Shown here in pieces: positions 1 to 9,921 of a stretch of 64,000 bases of DNA. The translations under genes and the position numbers were made by a program. The stretch spans positions 62,001 to 126,000 of the forward strand of contig NZ_JAAIKR010000014.1 in NCBI RefSeq assembly GCF_018221465.1, written 5' to 3'. The notes under the pieces were generated by a model. It did not search any database, had not been told where the DNA came from, and saw only the letters and a program-made list of their open reading frames with translations. Position 1 is the first letter of the stretch. Every line of letters begins with the position of its first letter. Source of the DNA: Shewanella intestini. GTDB lineage: Bacteria; Pseudomonadota; Gammaproteobacteria; Enterobacterales; Shewanellaceae.

Positions 1-151
1 ATTCATTTGGTCTTAAGTCTTTTGAATGTAGTTTAGCTATTTCAATAAAAAAAATTAAATCTTTGCTTCGGTATTTAGTCTCTCATTTGTCCCAATAGTG
101 ACGAGATCGCAATCAAGCATAATTTATAATAAATGGTAGCGGGTATTTCGT
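1..151. other. gene-free leader of the first receptor gene
   Basis: This AT-rich stretch precedes the TonB receptor gene and should hold its promoter. I could not settle on -35 and -10 boxes. No regulator gene (FecI or FecR type) is visible before the window edge, although the STN domain of the receptor predicts one. Confidence 0.4.
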
Positions 152-3100
152 ATGCAAAGTAGAAGTAAGGGATGGCATAAAAAACTGGGCGTTTGGGCAC
201 TGTTTATTTGGACACTGTGCGTACCGATGTATGTTCAAAGCCAAACAAACGTAAGTAATAATATAAACGTTCAGCTGTATTTTGTGAATATCCCTCAAGC
301 TAATGCTGCTCAAGCACTCAATTTGTTAGCTAAGCAAACAGAAGCATTACTTATCTTTCCATACGATATTGCTGAATCCAGAACGGCCAAAGCCGTTAGT
401 GGTAACTATTCCATCAAGGAAGCGCTAGATCTTTTATTAAATGATTCTGGACTAATTGCGGAGATCTCTGATAGGGGCGTTATTCGGGTTAGTATCGAGA
501 ATAACGTTGAAATATCTAATAAAAAGAGAAACAACGTGAAAACACAAAAGACGATATTAGCTACTTTATTCGCTGCATTATTTACAACTACCTCAACCGT
601 CAATGCTGAAGAAAGTGACGCAAAAGAAGAAACGGTTGAAAAAATTGAAGTAACCGGCTCCCGATTAACAAGAAGCACATTTGATGCACCAAGCCCAACG
701 ACGACTGTTGATGCTGAAACAATTCAAATGACTGGAGCACTCAATATTAACGACCTTTTATCTTCAATGCCTCAGTTTTCACAAGGCTTTGACTCGACAA
801 CAGGTAACTACTCATTTGGTAATTCAGGTCTTAATGCCCCTAACCTTCGCGATTTAGGTGTAACAAGAACATTAAACTTAGTTAATGGTAAACGCCCAAC
901 ACCAATGACCACTGACGATAACATTATGATCACCGATATCGGTGTCATTCCATCTGAGCTTATTGAACGTGTAGAAATAATGACCGGTGGCGGCTCTGCC
1001 GTTTACGGCTCAGATGCTATTGCAGGTGTTGTTAATTTTATTTTGAAAAAAGACTACGAAGGGACATCATTTCGCACACAAGCCGGCACGACCGAAGCAG
1101 GAGGTGGTGAGACGCAATCTTTTACATTGACGCACGGTTTTAATTTTGATGATAAACGCGGTAACATCAGCGGTTCAGTTGATTTTTTCAACCAAGAAGC
1201 ACTGCCTTATTCAGAACGACCTGGTGCAGCGAACCATACACGTTACATTAAAAACCCTGAAGACACGGGGCCCGATGATGGCATTTTCGACAATATTATT
1301 GGCCATGATTTAGGCTATGCCTATTGGAGTTCAGATAACAGAACATTACCGATACTTGATTATAATACAGGCAATTATTATCAAGTAGATGAGCAGGGCA
1401 ATACGGTATTAAGTACACCCGCTGATCAAGTCGACGCAGGGTGGATCACTAAAGATGGCAGCGGCTATGATCCGCATAGCTACAATTTAGCGGTAAGCCC
1501 ATATAAAAGAATGAATGCATACGCTCAATTAAACTATGAATTTGACGATATCAGCTTGTCGGCTGATGTTATGTTTTCAAAGTCTGAATCTGAAGATAAA
1601 GTCGATCCAGCATATTCAAGTGCTTGGACTCAACTTAGTTACTTAGAGTGGTATGGCATTGATGTACCACAATCCGTTTCTGATCAATTTGGCGCAAATG
1701 ACTGGCTTTTCATTCAACCTACATTTTACACCGCTGGTGCTCGCGGTCACTCTACTGACAGAACGTTTTTTGCCACCAGCTTAACGCTTGAAGGTTCCAT
1801 TAATCACAATTGGAGCTGGGATGTTTACGTATCAACGGGTTTGACTAAAAGTGATTTAGAAGTCACCAATTACGTTAGAACTGACCGCTACGATGCAAAC
1901 TCATTTAGTGCAATAGGCGAATGTCAAGATACTGGTACTTGTCCAGCGTACAATCCTTTTGGACCGGCCTCACAAGATTTTCTAGATTATATTTTGTCGG
2001 ACAGTTCAGCAGAAACTAATGTTAAAAATCACAGTTTTGCAGCCAATATTTCAGGTGAACTTTTTGAACTTCCTGCCGGTTATGTTCAAGTCACAGCCGG
2101 TGTTGATTTTCGCTATGAAAGTTTAGATTATCAACCTGCAGCACTATGGAACAGTGGTAATTTAGACGGGACGCTTAAGTCACCGGTTGATGATAAAAGC
2201 CGTAATATTCAAGAAATTTATGGTGAAATTTTAGTCCCTCTTGTCAGTGACGTCGCTTTCGTTAAAAACTTGGAAATTGAAGGTGCTGTGCGCTCTGCAT
2301 CATATTCTACTGAATCTTCAAGTTTTATTAGTTCAAAGCTAGGTCTAAACTGGGCAATTAATGACAGTGTTCGCTTTCGTTCAACTTATTCAAAAGCAAC
2401 AAGAGCACCACAGCTAGGAGAATTATTTAATGGTGAAACCATTGGCTTTGAAAATTTAATAGACCCTTGTGATATTGAACAAATTACAGGTGGTCCTGCC
2501 GATGGCCGTCGTGAAATCAATTGCAGAGCACTTGGCATTGAAGACGGTTGGCAATCAAACCTTGTAGGCGCAACGGGCCAAGTTAGAAGTGGGGGCAACC
2601 CAGACTTGAAAGAGGAAGAAGCAACGACCTTTTCTGCAGGCTTTGTATTTCAACCAACCTTTATTGAAAACTTAAGGGTGTCTGTTGACTATTACGACAT
2701 AGACTTAACCGACATGATCGTTAACTTTGGCGCATCAACGATGTTAAGCAACTGCGTCGACTCAGAAACAATTGATAATGATTTTTGTGGATTAGTTTCC
2801 CGTGAAGCCGATGGTCACGTAAATTATGTTTATGATACTGCCATCAATGCAGATAGAGCGGTGCGTAAAGGCTATGATGTAGAAGTATCGTATTTATACG
2901 AGATGGGCTCTGCCGGTTCTTTAAATGTAAACCTGATGGGAACACGACAATTAGAGAAGTCTTATTCACAATATAATTACCTCACCGAAGAGTTAGAAGA
3001 GTATGACTACTTAGGTTTGTTCGCTTCACCGGAAATAAAAGCCGATCTTTTACTTACTTACCGTTTGAATGATTTAAGTGCCCGATGGACAACTAAATTT

Positions 3101-3343
3101 ACAGAAGGGGGGGATCATACCGATGATGTTTCTGAAGAGCTTTATGAAAAGTTAGAGGTTGAAGATTCTATCGTTCATAATTTGTGGGTTGGCTATGATA
3201 TCAATTCCTCTCTTAACGTGTATGCAGGGGTGAATAATGTGGCTGATAAAACCTGGTTAGATCACCCATGGACAGCGTGGGGACCTCAAAATTACTCGCT
3301 ATTAGGTCGTAGTTATTACGCCGGTCTTAATTACAACTTTTAA
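152..3343 (+). CDS. TonB-dependent outer-membrane receptor with N-terminal STN domain
   Basis: Predicted outer-membrane active transporter of 1063 residues. A signal peptide at about residues 1-30 is followed by a secretin/TonB short N-terminal (STN) domain at about 40-118, as in FecA-type transducers that signal to an anti-sigma factor. Around residue 129 a second signal-peptide-like stretch begins (Lys-rich, then hydrophobic, ending in VNAEES). A TonB-box-like segment (EKIEVTGSR) follows, then the plug with the motif VYGSDAIAGVVNF, then a long beta-barrel ending in an aromatic residue (YNF). The peptidase and amidase genes downstream on the same strand suggest a peptide-like substrate, which is inference. 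A GTG at 536 would give a conventional receptor without STN. I keep the long form because the STN region is well conserved in pattern and in frame. Confidence 0.85.
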   Translation: MQSRSKGWHKKLGVWALFIWTLCVPMYVQSQTNVSNNINVQLYFVNIPQANAAQALNLLAKQTEALLIFPYDIAESRTAKAVSGNYSIKEALDLLLNDSGLIAEISDRGVIRVSIENNVEISNKKRNNVKTQKTILATLFAALFTTTSTVNAEESDAKEETVEKIEVTGSRLTRSTFDAPSPTTTVDAETIQMTGALNINDLLSSMPQFSQGFDSTTGNYSFGNSGLNAPNLRDLGVTRTLNLVNGKRPTPMTTDDNIMITDIGVIPSELIERVEIMTGGGSAVYGSDAIAGVVNFILKKDYEGTSFRTQAGTTEAGGGETQSFTLTHGFNFDDKRGNISGSVDFFNQEALPYSERPGAANHTRYIKNPEDTGPDDGIFDNIIGHDLGYAYWSSDNRTLPILDYNTGNYYQVDEQGNTVLSTPADQVDAGWITKDGSGYDPHSYNLAVSPYKRMNAYAQLNYEFDDISLSADVMFSKSESEDKVDPAYSSAWTQLSYLEWYGIDVPQSVSDQFGANDWLFIQPTFYTAGARGHSTDRTFFATSLTLEGSINHNWSWDVYVSTGLTKSDLEVTNYVRTDRYDANSFSAIGECQDTGTCPAYNPFGPASQDFLDYILSDSSAETNVKNHSFAANISGELFELPAGYVQVTAGVDFRYESLDYQPAALWNSGNLDGTLKSPVDDKSRNIQEIYGEILVPLVSDVAFVKNLEIEGAVRSASYSTESSSFISSKLGLNWAINDSVRFRSTYSKATRAPQLGELFNGETIGFENLIDPCDIEQITGGPADGRREINCRALGIEDGWQSNLVGATGQVRSGGNPDLKEEEATTFSAGFVFQPTFIENLRVSVDYYDIDLTDMIVNFGASTMLSNCVDSETIDNDFCGLVSREADGHVNYVYDTAINADRAVRKGYDVEVSYLYEMGSAGSLNVNLMGTRQLEKSYSQYNYLTEELEEYDYLGLFASPEIKADLLLTYRLNDLSARWTTKFTEGGDHTDDVSEELYEKLEVEDSIVHNLWVGYDINSSLNVYAGVNNVADKTWLDHPWTAWGPQNYSLLGRSYYAGLNYNF

Positions 3344-3370
3344 TCCATCTATCATAATTGATTATATTTT

Positions 3371-3410
3371 ATTAGTGCAATCAACACATTAAGTGTTGGT
3401 TGCGTCTAAT
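3371..3410 (+). terminator. hairpin after the receptor gene
   Basis: An inverted repeat (GCAATCAACAC and GTGTTGGTTGC, one G-U pair) is flanked by ATTAG/CTAAT, which extends the stem. It lacks a run of T, so it may attenuate transcription or protect the mRNA 3' end rather than terminate. It lies between the receptor and the peptidase genes. Confidence 0.4.
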
Positions 3411-3465
3411 AATGTGTAAAAAATTATTTACCCTGTTTCATCATTGAGCGCAGTCGAGAACCATA

Positions 3466-5640
3466 ATGAAAAATACAATGAATCTATTCATCAGCGCCTT
3501 CGTATTTTGTGCACTCACTACCGGTTGCATGGAAAACACACTAAATACACCAACTTCGTTTAAAGTAAAATCGGCTGATGTCAATGAACACCTTCTTTAC
3601 CCTCAAACAGTGAAAAGCAAGGTTGTTGATAGCTATTTTGACGAAAAAGTTGCTGATCCTTACCGCTGGTTAGAGGACGACTTAAGCCAGGAAACAGCCA
3701 ATTGGGTAAATGCTCAGAACACTGTAACTGCTAATTATTTAGCACAAATTCCTTATCGTGACTCAATCAAAAAACGTCTTAGTACGCTATGGAACTATGA
3801 AAAAGTTAGCGCACCATTTAAAGAAGGCGAGTATACCTATTTTTATAAAAACGATGGTTTACAGAACCAGTTTGTTTTATATCAACAAAAAGAAAATGGT
3901 AAAGCAGACGTTTTTTTAGACCCAAACCAATTCAGTGAAGATGGTTCGACTTCACTAAGTTATGTCAGCTTTTCTAAAGACGGCTCATTGGCCGCTTATG
4001 CTATATCAGAAGGTGGCAGTGATTGGCGCAAAATATTCATCATTGATGTTGAAACGAAAAAGCAATTAGAAGCACCATTAGAAAATATTAAATTTTCTGC
4101 AATTTCTTGGTACAAAAACGAAGGGATTTACTACTCAAGTTATGAAAAGCCCAAAGGCAGTGAATTGTCAGCTAAAACAGATCAACATCGTTTGTTTTAT
4201 CACAAATTAGGGCAAGTACAAAAAGATGATCTTGTTATATATGGTGATACACCACAACAGAAGCACCGTTATGTTGTGGGTCGCGTAACTAAAGATGACC
4301 GTTATTTGTTAATTAATGGCGCAATGTCAACCTCAGGTAACGACCTGTACTTGAAAGATTTAACCAAGCCAAACAGTCCACTAATGACTTTAAGAAACAA
4401 TTTTGATGCAGACACAGACCTCATCGACAGTGAAGGTGACACGCTTTACTTTGTCACTAACTTAAATGCACCTAACAAAAAAGTTGTGGTCGTTGACGCA
4501 ACATCCCCAGGATCCGAACACTGGCAAGATCTCATCCCTGAAACTGAACATGTATTGTCAATATCGAAAGCGGGTGGCTTTTTCTTTACTGAATATATGG
4601 TGGATGGGATTTCTAAAGTTTATCAATATGACTACGAAGGCAACAAAGTACGTACTTTAGCATTGCCAGGGGTTGGAAATACAAGCTCAATACAAGGTAG
4701 AGAAGATGATAAAACCCTTTATTACTCCTTTAATAACTATAAAACGCCGCCAACCATTTATAGTTACAATCCAGAAAATGGTCTAAGCGAAGTCTATAAA
4801 AAGTCTGGTTCTACATTTAATAGCGACGCTTTTGAATCTAAACAAGTCTTTTTCAAATCGAAAGACGGTACCTCGGTACCAATGATTATAACCTACAAAA
4901 AAGGCGTAGCGCTTAATGGAAAAAATCCTACGTTGCTATATGCATATGGTGGCTTTAACACTAGCTTAACACCACGATATCGCCCTATAGATGCCGTGTG
5001 GATGGAGTTAGGTGGTATATACGCTGTCGCGAATATACGTGGAGGTGGCGAATACGGTAAAAAGTGGCATCACGCGGGGATTCAATTTAACAAGCAAAAT
5101 GTATTCGATGACTTTATTGCAGCTGCTGAGTACTTAATCGCAGAAAAATATACTTCAAGCGACTATTTGGCCATCAATGGTGTTTCTAATGGCGGCTTAC
5201 TTGTTGGGGCGGTAATGACGCAACGACCCGATTTGATGCAGGTCGCAATTCCGGCGGTAGGTGTATTAGACATGCTTAGATATCATAAGTTTACTTCGGG
5301 TGCTGGCTGGGCGTACGACTATGGCACGTCTGAGCAAAGTAAAGAAATGTTCGAATATTTAAAAGACTATTCACCACTACATAATGTCAAAGATGGAGTG
5401 AATTACCCTGCAACAATGATCACTACGGCAGATCATGATGATCGTGTTGTTCCTGCTCACTCATTTAAGTTTGCTGCAGAGCTTCAAGCTAAGCAAGGCA
5501 GTCATGATCCCGTGTTAATTCGAATTGAAACTAATGCAGGCCATGGAGCGGGTATTCCCGTTGCCAAAACAATCGACCTATATGCAGACATTTACTCGTT
5601 TATTCTATTCAATATGGGGATGACCACCTTGGAACAATAA
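3466..5640 (+). CDS. prolyl oligopeptidase family (S9A) lipoprotein
   Basis: Serine peptidase that would cut short proline-containing peptides. At 724 residues it has the length of the S9A family. A type II signal peptide with lipobox LTTGC near residue 21 predicts a membrane-anchored lipoprotein facing the periplasm. The N-terminal S9 domain contains a beta-propeller. The C-terminal alpha/beta-hydrolase domain carries nucleophile Ser574 in GVSNGG, the Asp of DHDDRVVP (about 656-659) and His693 in NAGHGAG. It follows the TonB receptor by about 120 bp and precedes an amidase lipoprotein, which fits breakdown of an imported peptide. S9 enzymes next to TonB receptors also act as isopeptidases in lasso-peptide loci, but no lasso synthesis gene is present here. 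Confidence 0.9.
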   Translation: MKNTMNLFISAFVFCALTTGCMENTLNTPTSFKVKSADVNEHLLYPQTVKSKVVDSYFDEKVADPYRWLEDDLSQETANWVNAQNTVTANYLAQIPYRDSIKKRLSTLWNYEKVSAPFKEGEYTYFYKNDGLQNQFVLYQQKENGKADVFLDPNQFSEDGSTSLSYVSFSKDGSLAAYAISEGGSDWRKIFIIDVETKKQLEAPLENIKFSAISWYKNEGIYYSSYEKPKGSELSAKTDQHRLFYHKLGQVQKDDLVIYGDTPQQKHRYVVGRVTKDDRYLLINGAMSTSGNDLYLKDLTKPNSPLMTLRNNFDADTDLIDSEGDTLYFVTNLNAPNKKVVVVDATSPGSEHWQDLIPETEHVLSISKAGGFFFTEYMVDGISKVYQYDYEGNKVRTLALPGVGNTSSIQGREDDKTLYYSFNNYKTPPTIYSYNPENGLSEVYKKSGSTFNSDAFESKQVFFKSKDGTSVPMIITYKKGVALNGKNPTLLYAYGGFNTSLTPRYRPIDAVWMELGGIYAVANIRGGGEYGKKWHHAGIQFNKQNVFDDFIAAAEYLIAEKYTSSDYLAINGVSNGGLLVGAVMTQRPDLMQVAIPAVGVLDMLRYHKFTSGAGWAYDYGTSEQSKEMFEYLKDYSPLHNVKDGVNYPATMITTADHDDRVVPAHSFKFAAELQAKQGSHDPVLIRIETNAGHGAGIPVAKTIDLYADIYSFILFNMGMTTLEQ

Positions 5641-5735
5641 GTGAATAAAATGCATCACCATCATTCGTCAATTGTAGTGATTAGCACAAAAGAAAATGAC
5701 CTTATTGCCCATTCTTCCATTAAAGGGACACGACA

Positions 5736-7391
5736 ATGAATCGCTTTATCGCTCGAAAGATTAATTTAGCTCATGTACAGCAAAGTGACGTTTTATTATT
5801 TGCCAGCCTACTATTATTTGTGTTTGCTATTTCCGGTTGTCAGTCAGTTGGTACTAATCAACCACCAAAACGAAAGGCATCTGACGACAACTCGCAGACA
5901 TCCCAATATCAACAAATGGATAAAGTGACAAGCAATTTAAACATTCTAGAATTACAGCAGTTAATGGCAACAGATAAGCTCACAGCTCAACAGTTAACAA
6001 AATTTTATTTAAAACAAATAGCAATTAAAAATCCAGAACTTAACGCTGTTATTACCGTCAACCCTAATGCCATTAGCATTGCGCGCTCACTTGATGCACA
6101 AAGAGCGGCAGGTGATGTACGTGGACCGCTTCATGGCATTCCTATTTTAATTAAAGACAATATCGAAACCCAACAGATGGCCACTACCGCAGGCTCTTTG
6201 GCACTTGCAGATAACTTTACCAAAAGGGATGCGACTTTAGTTAAAAAGCTAAAGGCGGCAGGTGCTATTATTCTTGGAAAAACAAACTTAAGTGAATGGG
6301 CTAATTTTCGCTCAAACAGGTCGTCATCTGGCTGGAGCGCTGTTGGAGGGCAAACTCGCAATCCACATGATATGACGCGCACTGCTTGCGGTTCAAGCTC
6401 TGGCTCTGGTGCTGTCGTTGCGGCAAATATGAGTGTTGCTGCTATTGGCACCGAAACGAATGGGTCTATGACTTGCCCTGCTTCAGCAAATGGCATTGTC
6501 GGCCTTAAACCTACTGTAGGCAGTGTCAGTCGCATGGGAATCGTACCAATCTCTTATACGCAAGATACCGCAGGTCCAATGACTAAAAATGTCACAGATG
6601 CGGCGATTATTATGAATGCAATGACGGGTGTCGACGCGCAAGATAAAGCCACTGAACGGTTAAAAGACACACCGTTAAGTATATCTATACCAAATACAAC
6701 ATTTAGCTTGGCAGGTAAACGTATTGGCATTTTGTATTCTAGCGCACTTGCCCATGAGGGCGTGAATCGAGTGTTTGAACAAGTGAAACAGCAATTTCAA
6801 AATCAAGGGGCTATTTTAGTCGAAGGGCTCAGCACTCATCCATACAATGGATTTTATCAAGACAGCTATGAGGTTTTGCTTTATGAATTCAAAGCTGGCC
6901 TGAATCAATACTTTTCTAAACTGCCAAACAAGAACAATCAGTTAACGCTAGAAAAAATTATTCAGTTTAATCAGCGAAATAAAGAAACTGAAATGCAATA
7001 TTTTCTACAAGAAAAATTTGATAACGCGCAAATGAAAGGGCCTTTGACAGAGAGTCAGTACATAGAGGCACTTTCGAGAATAAAAACTGCAACACGTGAG
7101 CAGGGGATAGATAAACTCATCAAAGACAATAATATCGATATTTTGATGACAGCAACGCTAACGCCGGCGTGGAAAATTGATTTGCTCAATGGCGATAACT
7201 ACAAAGGTTATTTTTCGACATACCCAGCGATTGCAGGTTACCCCCATTTGACCTTACCTATGGGAGATGTACACGGTATGCCAGTCGGTTTGTCTTTTAC
7301 CGCTGAAGCGATGAGCGAGCAAAAGTTACTTAATTATGCATATGTTTATGAACAGATTAAAAAAGAAAAGGTTAGGACGTCTTTAAAATAA
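5736..7391 (+). CDS. amidase (amidase-signature family), predicted lipoprotein
   Basis: Hydrolyses an amide bond through a Ser-cisSer-Lys triad. The family is visible from the catalytic Lys in PILIKDNIE (about residue 143) and the Gly/Ser-rich signature CGSSSGSGAVVAANM (about 222-236) with the following TETNGSMTCPA. A hydrophobic segment ends in a lipobox-like ISGCQ near residue 35, so the enzyme is probably exported and lipid-anchored. The N-terminus before the hydrophobic segment is longer than usual for a lipoprotein, and a later start is possible. A good ribosome binding site (AAGGGA) lies before the chosen ATG. Its position behind the receptor and peptidase suggests shared use. The substrate is unknown. 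Confidence 0.87.
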   Translation: MNRFIARKINLAHVQQSDVLLFASLLLFVFAISGCQSVGTNQPPKRKASDDNSQTSQYQQMDKVTSNLNILELQQLMATDKLTAQQLTKFYLKQIAIKNPELNAVITVNPNAISIARSLDAQRAAGDVRGPLHGIPILIKDNIETQQMATTAGSLALADNFTKRDATLVKKLKAAGAIILGKTNLSEWANFRSNRSSSGWSAVGGQTRNPHDMTRTACGSSSGSGAVVAANMSVAAIGTETNGSMTCPASANGIVGLKPTVGSVSRMGIVPISYTQDTAGPMTKNVTDAAIIMNAMTGVDAQDKATERLKDTPLSISIPNTTFSLAGKRIGILYSSALAHEGVNRVFEQVKQQFQNQGAILVEGLSTHPYNGFYQDSYEVLLYEFKAGLNQYFSKLPNKNNQLTLEKIIQFNQRNKETEMQYFLQEKFDNAQMKGPLTESQYIEALSRIKTATREQGIDKLIKDNNIDILMTATLTPAWKIDLLNGDNYKGYFSTYPAIAGYPHLTLPMGDVHGMPVGLSFTAEAMSEQKLLNYAYVYEQIKKEKVRTSLK

Positions 7392-7837
7392 AAGATAAAA
7401 GGTTTTTCTGTTAAATTAATCGACACAATCAATTAAACCAATACTTATCATTTCTATGAAATCTATGAAATCTATGAAATCTATGAAATCTATGAAATCT
7501 ATGACATTGACAAAAATAGTTAATACTTTGATTTAATTGTGGTTAATTTATGAACAAATACAGGTTTACTCGAAGATAAGCACACTATAAGTGAAATTGT
7601 TAAAGACAACGCCGACGCTTTTGATGATTCATGCTGTTTTTATGTTTAGGATAACAAGATAATAATTTTTAATCACAAAGCGTAATGGATATGACTATAA
7701 CGTCAATAAGTAGACGTTATTAATGACCTTGCAGTCATGACATGATGATAAGGCCTGAATGTGATTGGAGTGAGGTACTTTTGATGTTGAGCATGAATTT
7801 TTCGCTCACCCGTTCGTTGTTCGTCCTAAGCAGATGT
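7392..7837. other. intergenic region between convergent genes
   Basis: The gap separates the amidase (plus) and nth (minus). It holds a 9-bp tandem repeat and a short inverted repeat (ATAACGTC at 7697-7704 and GACGTTAT at 7713-7720). No convincing gene is seen, and there is no clear T-tailed terminator. Confidence 0.5.
7454..7507. repeat. tandem repeat, unit CTATGAAAT
   Basis: Five perfect 9-bp copies run from 7454 to 7498, followed by one imperfect copy (CTATGACAT). They lie in non-coding DNA downstream of the amidase gene. Copy number is likely to vary between strains by slippage. Confidence 0.95.
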
Positions 7838-8470
7838 TTACTCAGTTTTATCTTTAAACTCACAAAGGTCCTCAATCAAGCAGCTACCACAGCGTGGTTT
7901 CCTTGCTAAACAGGTATAACGGCCGTGGAGAATAAACCAGTGATGTACATCCACTTTAAACTCTGCTGGGGTGACTTTAAGCATTTTTTCTTCTACTTGG
8001 TCAACATTTTTGCCCATGGCAAACTTTGTGCGGTTGGCCATTCTAAAAATATGGGTATCAACAGCAATAGTCGGCCAGCCAAAGGCGGTATTAAGTACCA
8101 CATTGGCCGTTTTTCTTCCCACACCGGGTAAGGCTTCAAGTGCCTCTCGGTTTTGTGGCACTTTACCTTGATGAAGGTTAATGAGCATTTCACAGGCTTT
8201 AATAACGTTAACCGCTTTATTGTTATATAACCCAATGGTTTTAATATAACTTTTTAGGCCATCGACACCTAAATCAAAAATAGCTTGCGGGGTGTTCGCC
8301 ACTTGAAATAACTTGTCGGTGGCTTTATTGACGCTAACATCGGTTGCTTGGGCAGACAAGGTGACTGCCACTAATAACTCAAATGGACTTGAAAAATTTA
8401 GCTCTGTTTCGGGCTTTGGGTTGTTGTCTCTTAGGCGAGTGAGTATGTCATAGCGCTTTTTGTTATTCAT
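7838..8470 (-). CDS. nth: endonuclease III (DNA glycosylase/AP lyase)
   Basis: Base-excision repair enzyme that removes oxidised pyrimidines and nicks the abasic site. At 210 residues it matches the usual length. The helix-hairpin-helix with catalytic Lys lies in LPGVGRKTANVV, and the catalytic Asp follows in AVDTHIFR. The C-terminal [4Fe-4S] cluster loop has the spacing C-x6-C-x2-C-x5-C, starting in TCLARKPRC. It sits at the 3' end of the rnf operon, the arrangement known in E. coli and other gammaproteobacteria. A hairpin separates it from rnfE. Confidence 0.97.
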   Translation of the reverse strand: MNNKKRYDILTRLRDNNPKPETELNFSSPFELLVAVTLSAQATDVSVNKATDKLFQVANTPQAIFDLGVDGLKSYIKTIGLYNNKAVNVIKACEMLINLHQGKVPQNREALEALPGVGRKTANVVLNTAFGWPTIAVDTHIFRMANRTKFAMGKNVDQVEEKMLKVTPAEFKVDVHHWFILHGRYTCLARKPRCGSCLIEDLCEFKDKTE

Positions 8471-8505
8471 TATTATTAACTCTATGTCTGGGTAAAGAAA
8501 GACTG

Positions 8506-8556
8506 CGGTAACAGCAATAGCAGAGGCATGTGATCACCTCTAGTATGCCGTTACCG
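8506..8556 (-). promoter_or_regulatory. two-tier stem-loop between rnfE and nth
   Basis: The outer arms are CGGTAAC and GTTACCG, extended by GCA/TGC pairs, and an inner stem AGAGG/CCTCT surrounds a TGATCA core. It has no T-run, so an mRNA-processing or partial-attenuation role before nth is more likely than full termination. Confidence 0.5.
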
Positions 8557-8564
8557 TCGGGCTA

Positions 8565-9260
8565 TTAACCGACTTTTGTTATTCTTGCTCTGGCAATTGA
8601 TTCAACTTGTGGCTTAGGCTGGCGAGCTTTGATGCTGCTATCAATAATATTTTTAAGGGCAATTAACAGTCCCATCCCAATGAAGGCTCCCGGCGGTAAC
8701 ATGGCAATCAAAAAAGGCGTATCAACTTGCCATACATGCACGGTGAGTGCGCTTGCCCAGTCGCCTAGTAGCAAATCCGCACCAGCAAATAACGTGCCTT
8801 GTCCTAATATTTCACGCCCAGCACCGAGTATCACGAGTACAATAGTAAAACCCAGTCCCATCATTAAACCATCAAAAGTAGAGCGCAATACATTGTTTCG
8901 TGAAGCAAATGCTTCTGCACGGCCAATAATGACGCAATTAGTCACAATCAATGGCAAGAAAATACCCAGCGATAAATACAAACCGTAGGCATAAGCATTC
9001 ACTAATAATTGTACACAAGTCACTAATGCGGCAATGATCATAACAAATACCGGAATTCGGATTTCTTTAGGAACATAATTACGTACTAATGACACTAAAA
9101 TATTCGACCCAACAAGTACCACAAGCGTAGCAATTCCTAACCCAAGCGCGTTAGTAATGGTTGCCGTCACCGCAAGCAAAGGGCATAAACCTAATAACTG
9201 CACGAGACCAGGGTTGTTATACCATAAGCCTTGTTTAGCTATTTCACTGTAATTACTCAT
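8565..9260 (-). CDS. rnfE: Rnf/Rsx electron-transport complex subunit E
   Basis: Integral inner-membrane subunit of the Rnf complex, which couples electron flow between NADH and ferredoxin to ion movement; in E. coli the homologous Rsx complex reduces SoxR. The protein is hydrophobic with about six membrane segments and the family start [22 protein letters not shown] start at 9260 rather than the upstream in-frame codon at 9278, because the family begins at this Met and GTGAGG lies seven bases upstream. This gives an 8-nt overlap with rnfG. The paralogous RnfA shares the pattern [17 protein letters not shown]. Confidence 0.95.
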   Translation of the reverse strand: MSNYSEIAKQGLWYNNPGLVQLLGLCPLLAVTATITNALGLGIATLVVLVGSNILVSLVRNYVPKEIRIPVFVMIIAALVTCVQLLVNAYAYGLYLSLGIFLPLIVTNCVIIGRAEAFASRNNVLRSTFDGLMMGLGFTIVLVILGAGREILGQGTLFAGADLLLGDWASALTVHVWQVDTPFLIAMLPPGAFIGMGLLIALKNIIDSSIKARQPKPQVESIARARITKVG

Positions 9261-9921
9261 TATTTGCCTCACAATCAATCGGGCTTAGATAAAGCTGTTT
9301 TCGGTTTTGATCAACAAACTTAAGCGTGCGATTTATTGCACCAACATAGGCTCTTGGCGTAATAGTAGCACCGGTAAATTGATCAATAGTACCGCCGTCT
9401 TTTTTTACTTTGAGCGGCGCGGCATCTATGTCAAAAATCCAGTTGGTAAATTGTTTAACCCAGTCTGATTTACGGGTATCTATTTGATCGCCCAGCCCCG
9501 GGGTTTCATTTTGAGCCAGGGTACGCACACCGAGTACTTTATTATTATTATCAACACCTATCACAATTTTAATGTCACCGTTATAACCATCTGGTGCGAT
9601 TGTTTCTATGGCCATAGCAACAGGGCGATTATCTTTGGTGGCAATATAAGCTGGCAATGAATTATCTGTGCCCAATAGTTTGGGATCGTGAACCAAAATA
9701 CAGTAATCAATCAGCCGATTATCATGCAAATTTGTTGGAATAATCTCAGCTAACGTTTGGGTCAGCTGTTGTTGTTGTTGCAACTGAATTCTATCAGCTG
9801 TTAGGCTGTTAACTAGGGCAACTATGCCGGTGCAAAATAACGCAAAAACAGCCAAAATAAGGCCATTTTTAATCATGGCTTGGCGGGTAATCGCCCCTGA
9901 TGTGGTCTTTTTCTCGGTCAT
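9253..9921 (-). CDS. rnfG: Rnf/Rsx complex subunit G (covalent FMN protein)
   Basis: Flavoprotein subunit of 222 residues with one N-terminal membrane helix (about 17-38) and a periplasmic FMN-binding domain. The covalent flavin site is the Thr of the FTGATITP motif near residue 185, the family's S/T-GAT-x-T signature. It overlaps rnfD by 4 nt (ATGA), showing translational coupling. The domain is related to NqrC. Confidence 0.95.
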   Translation of the reverse strand: MTEKKTTSGAITRQAMIKNGLILAVFALFCTGIVALVNSLTADRIQLQQQQQLTQTLAEIIPTNLHDNRLIDYCILVHDPKLLGTDNSLPAYIATKDNRPVAMAIETIAPDGYNGDIKIVIGVDNNNKVLGVRTLAQNETPGLGDQIDTRKSDWVKQFTNWIFDIDAAPLKVKKDGGTIDQFTGATITPRAYVGAINRTLKFVDQNRKQLYLSPIDCEANNE

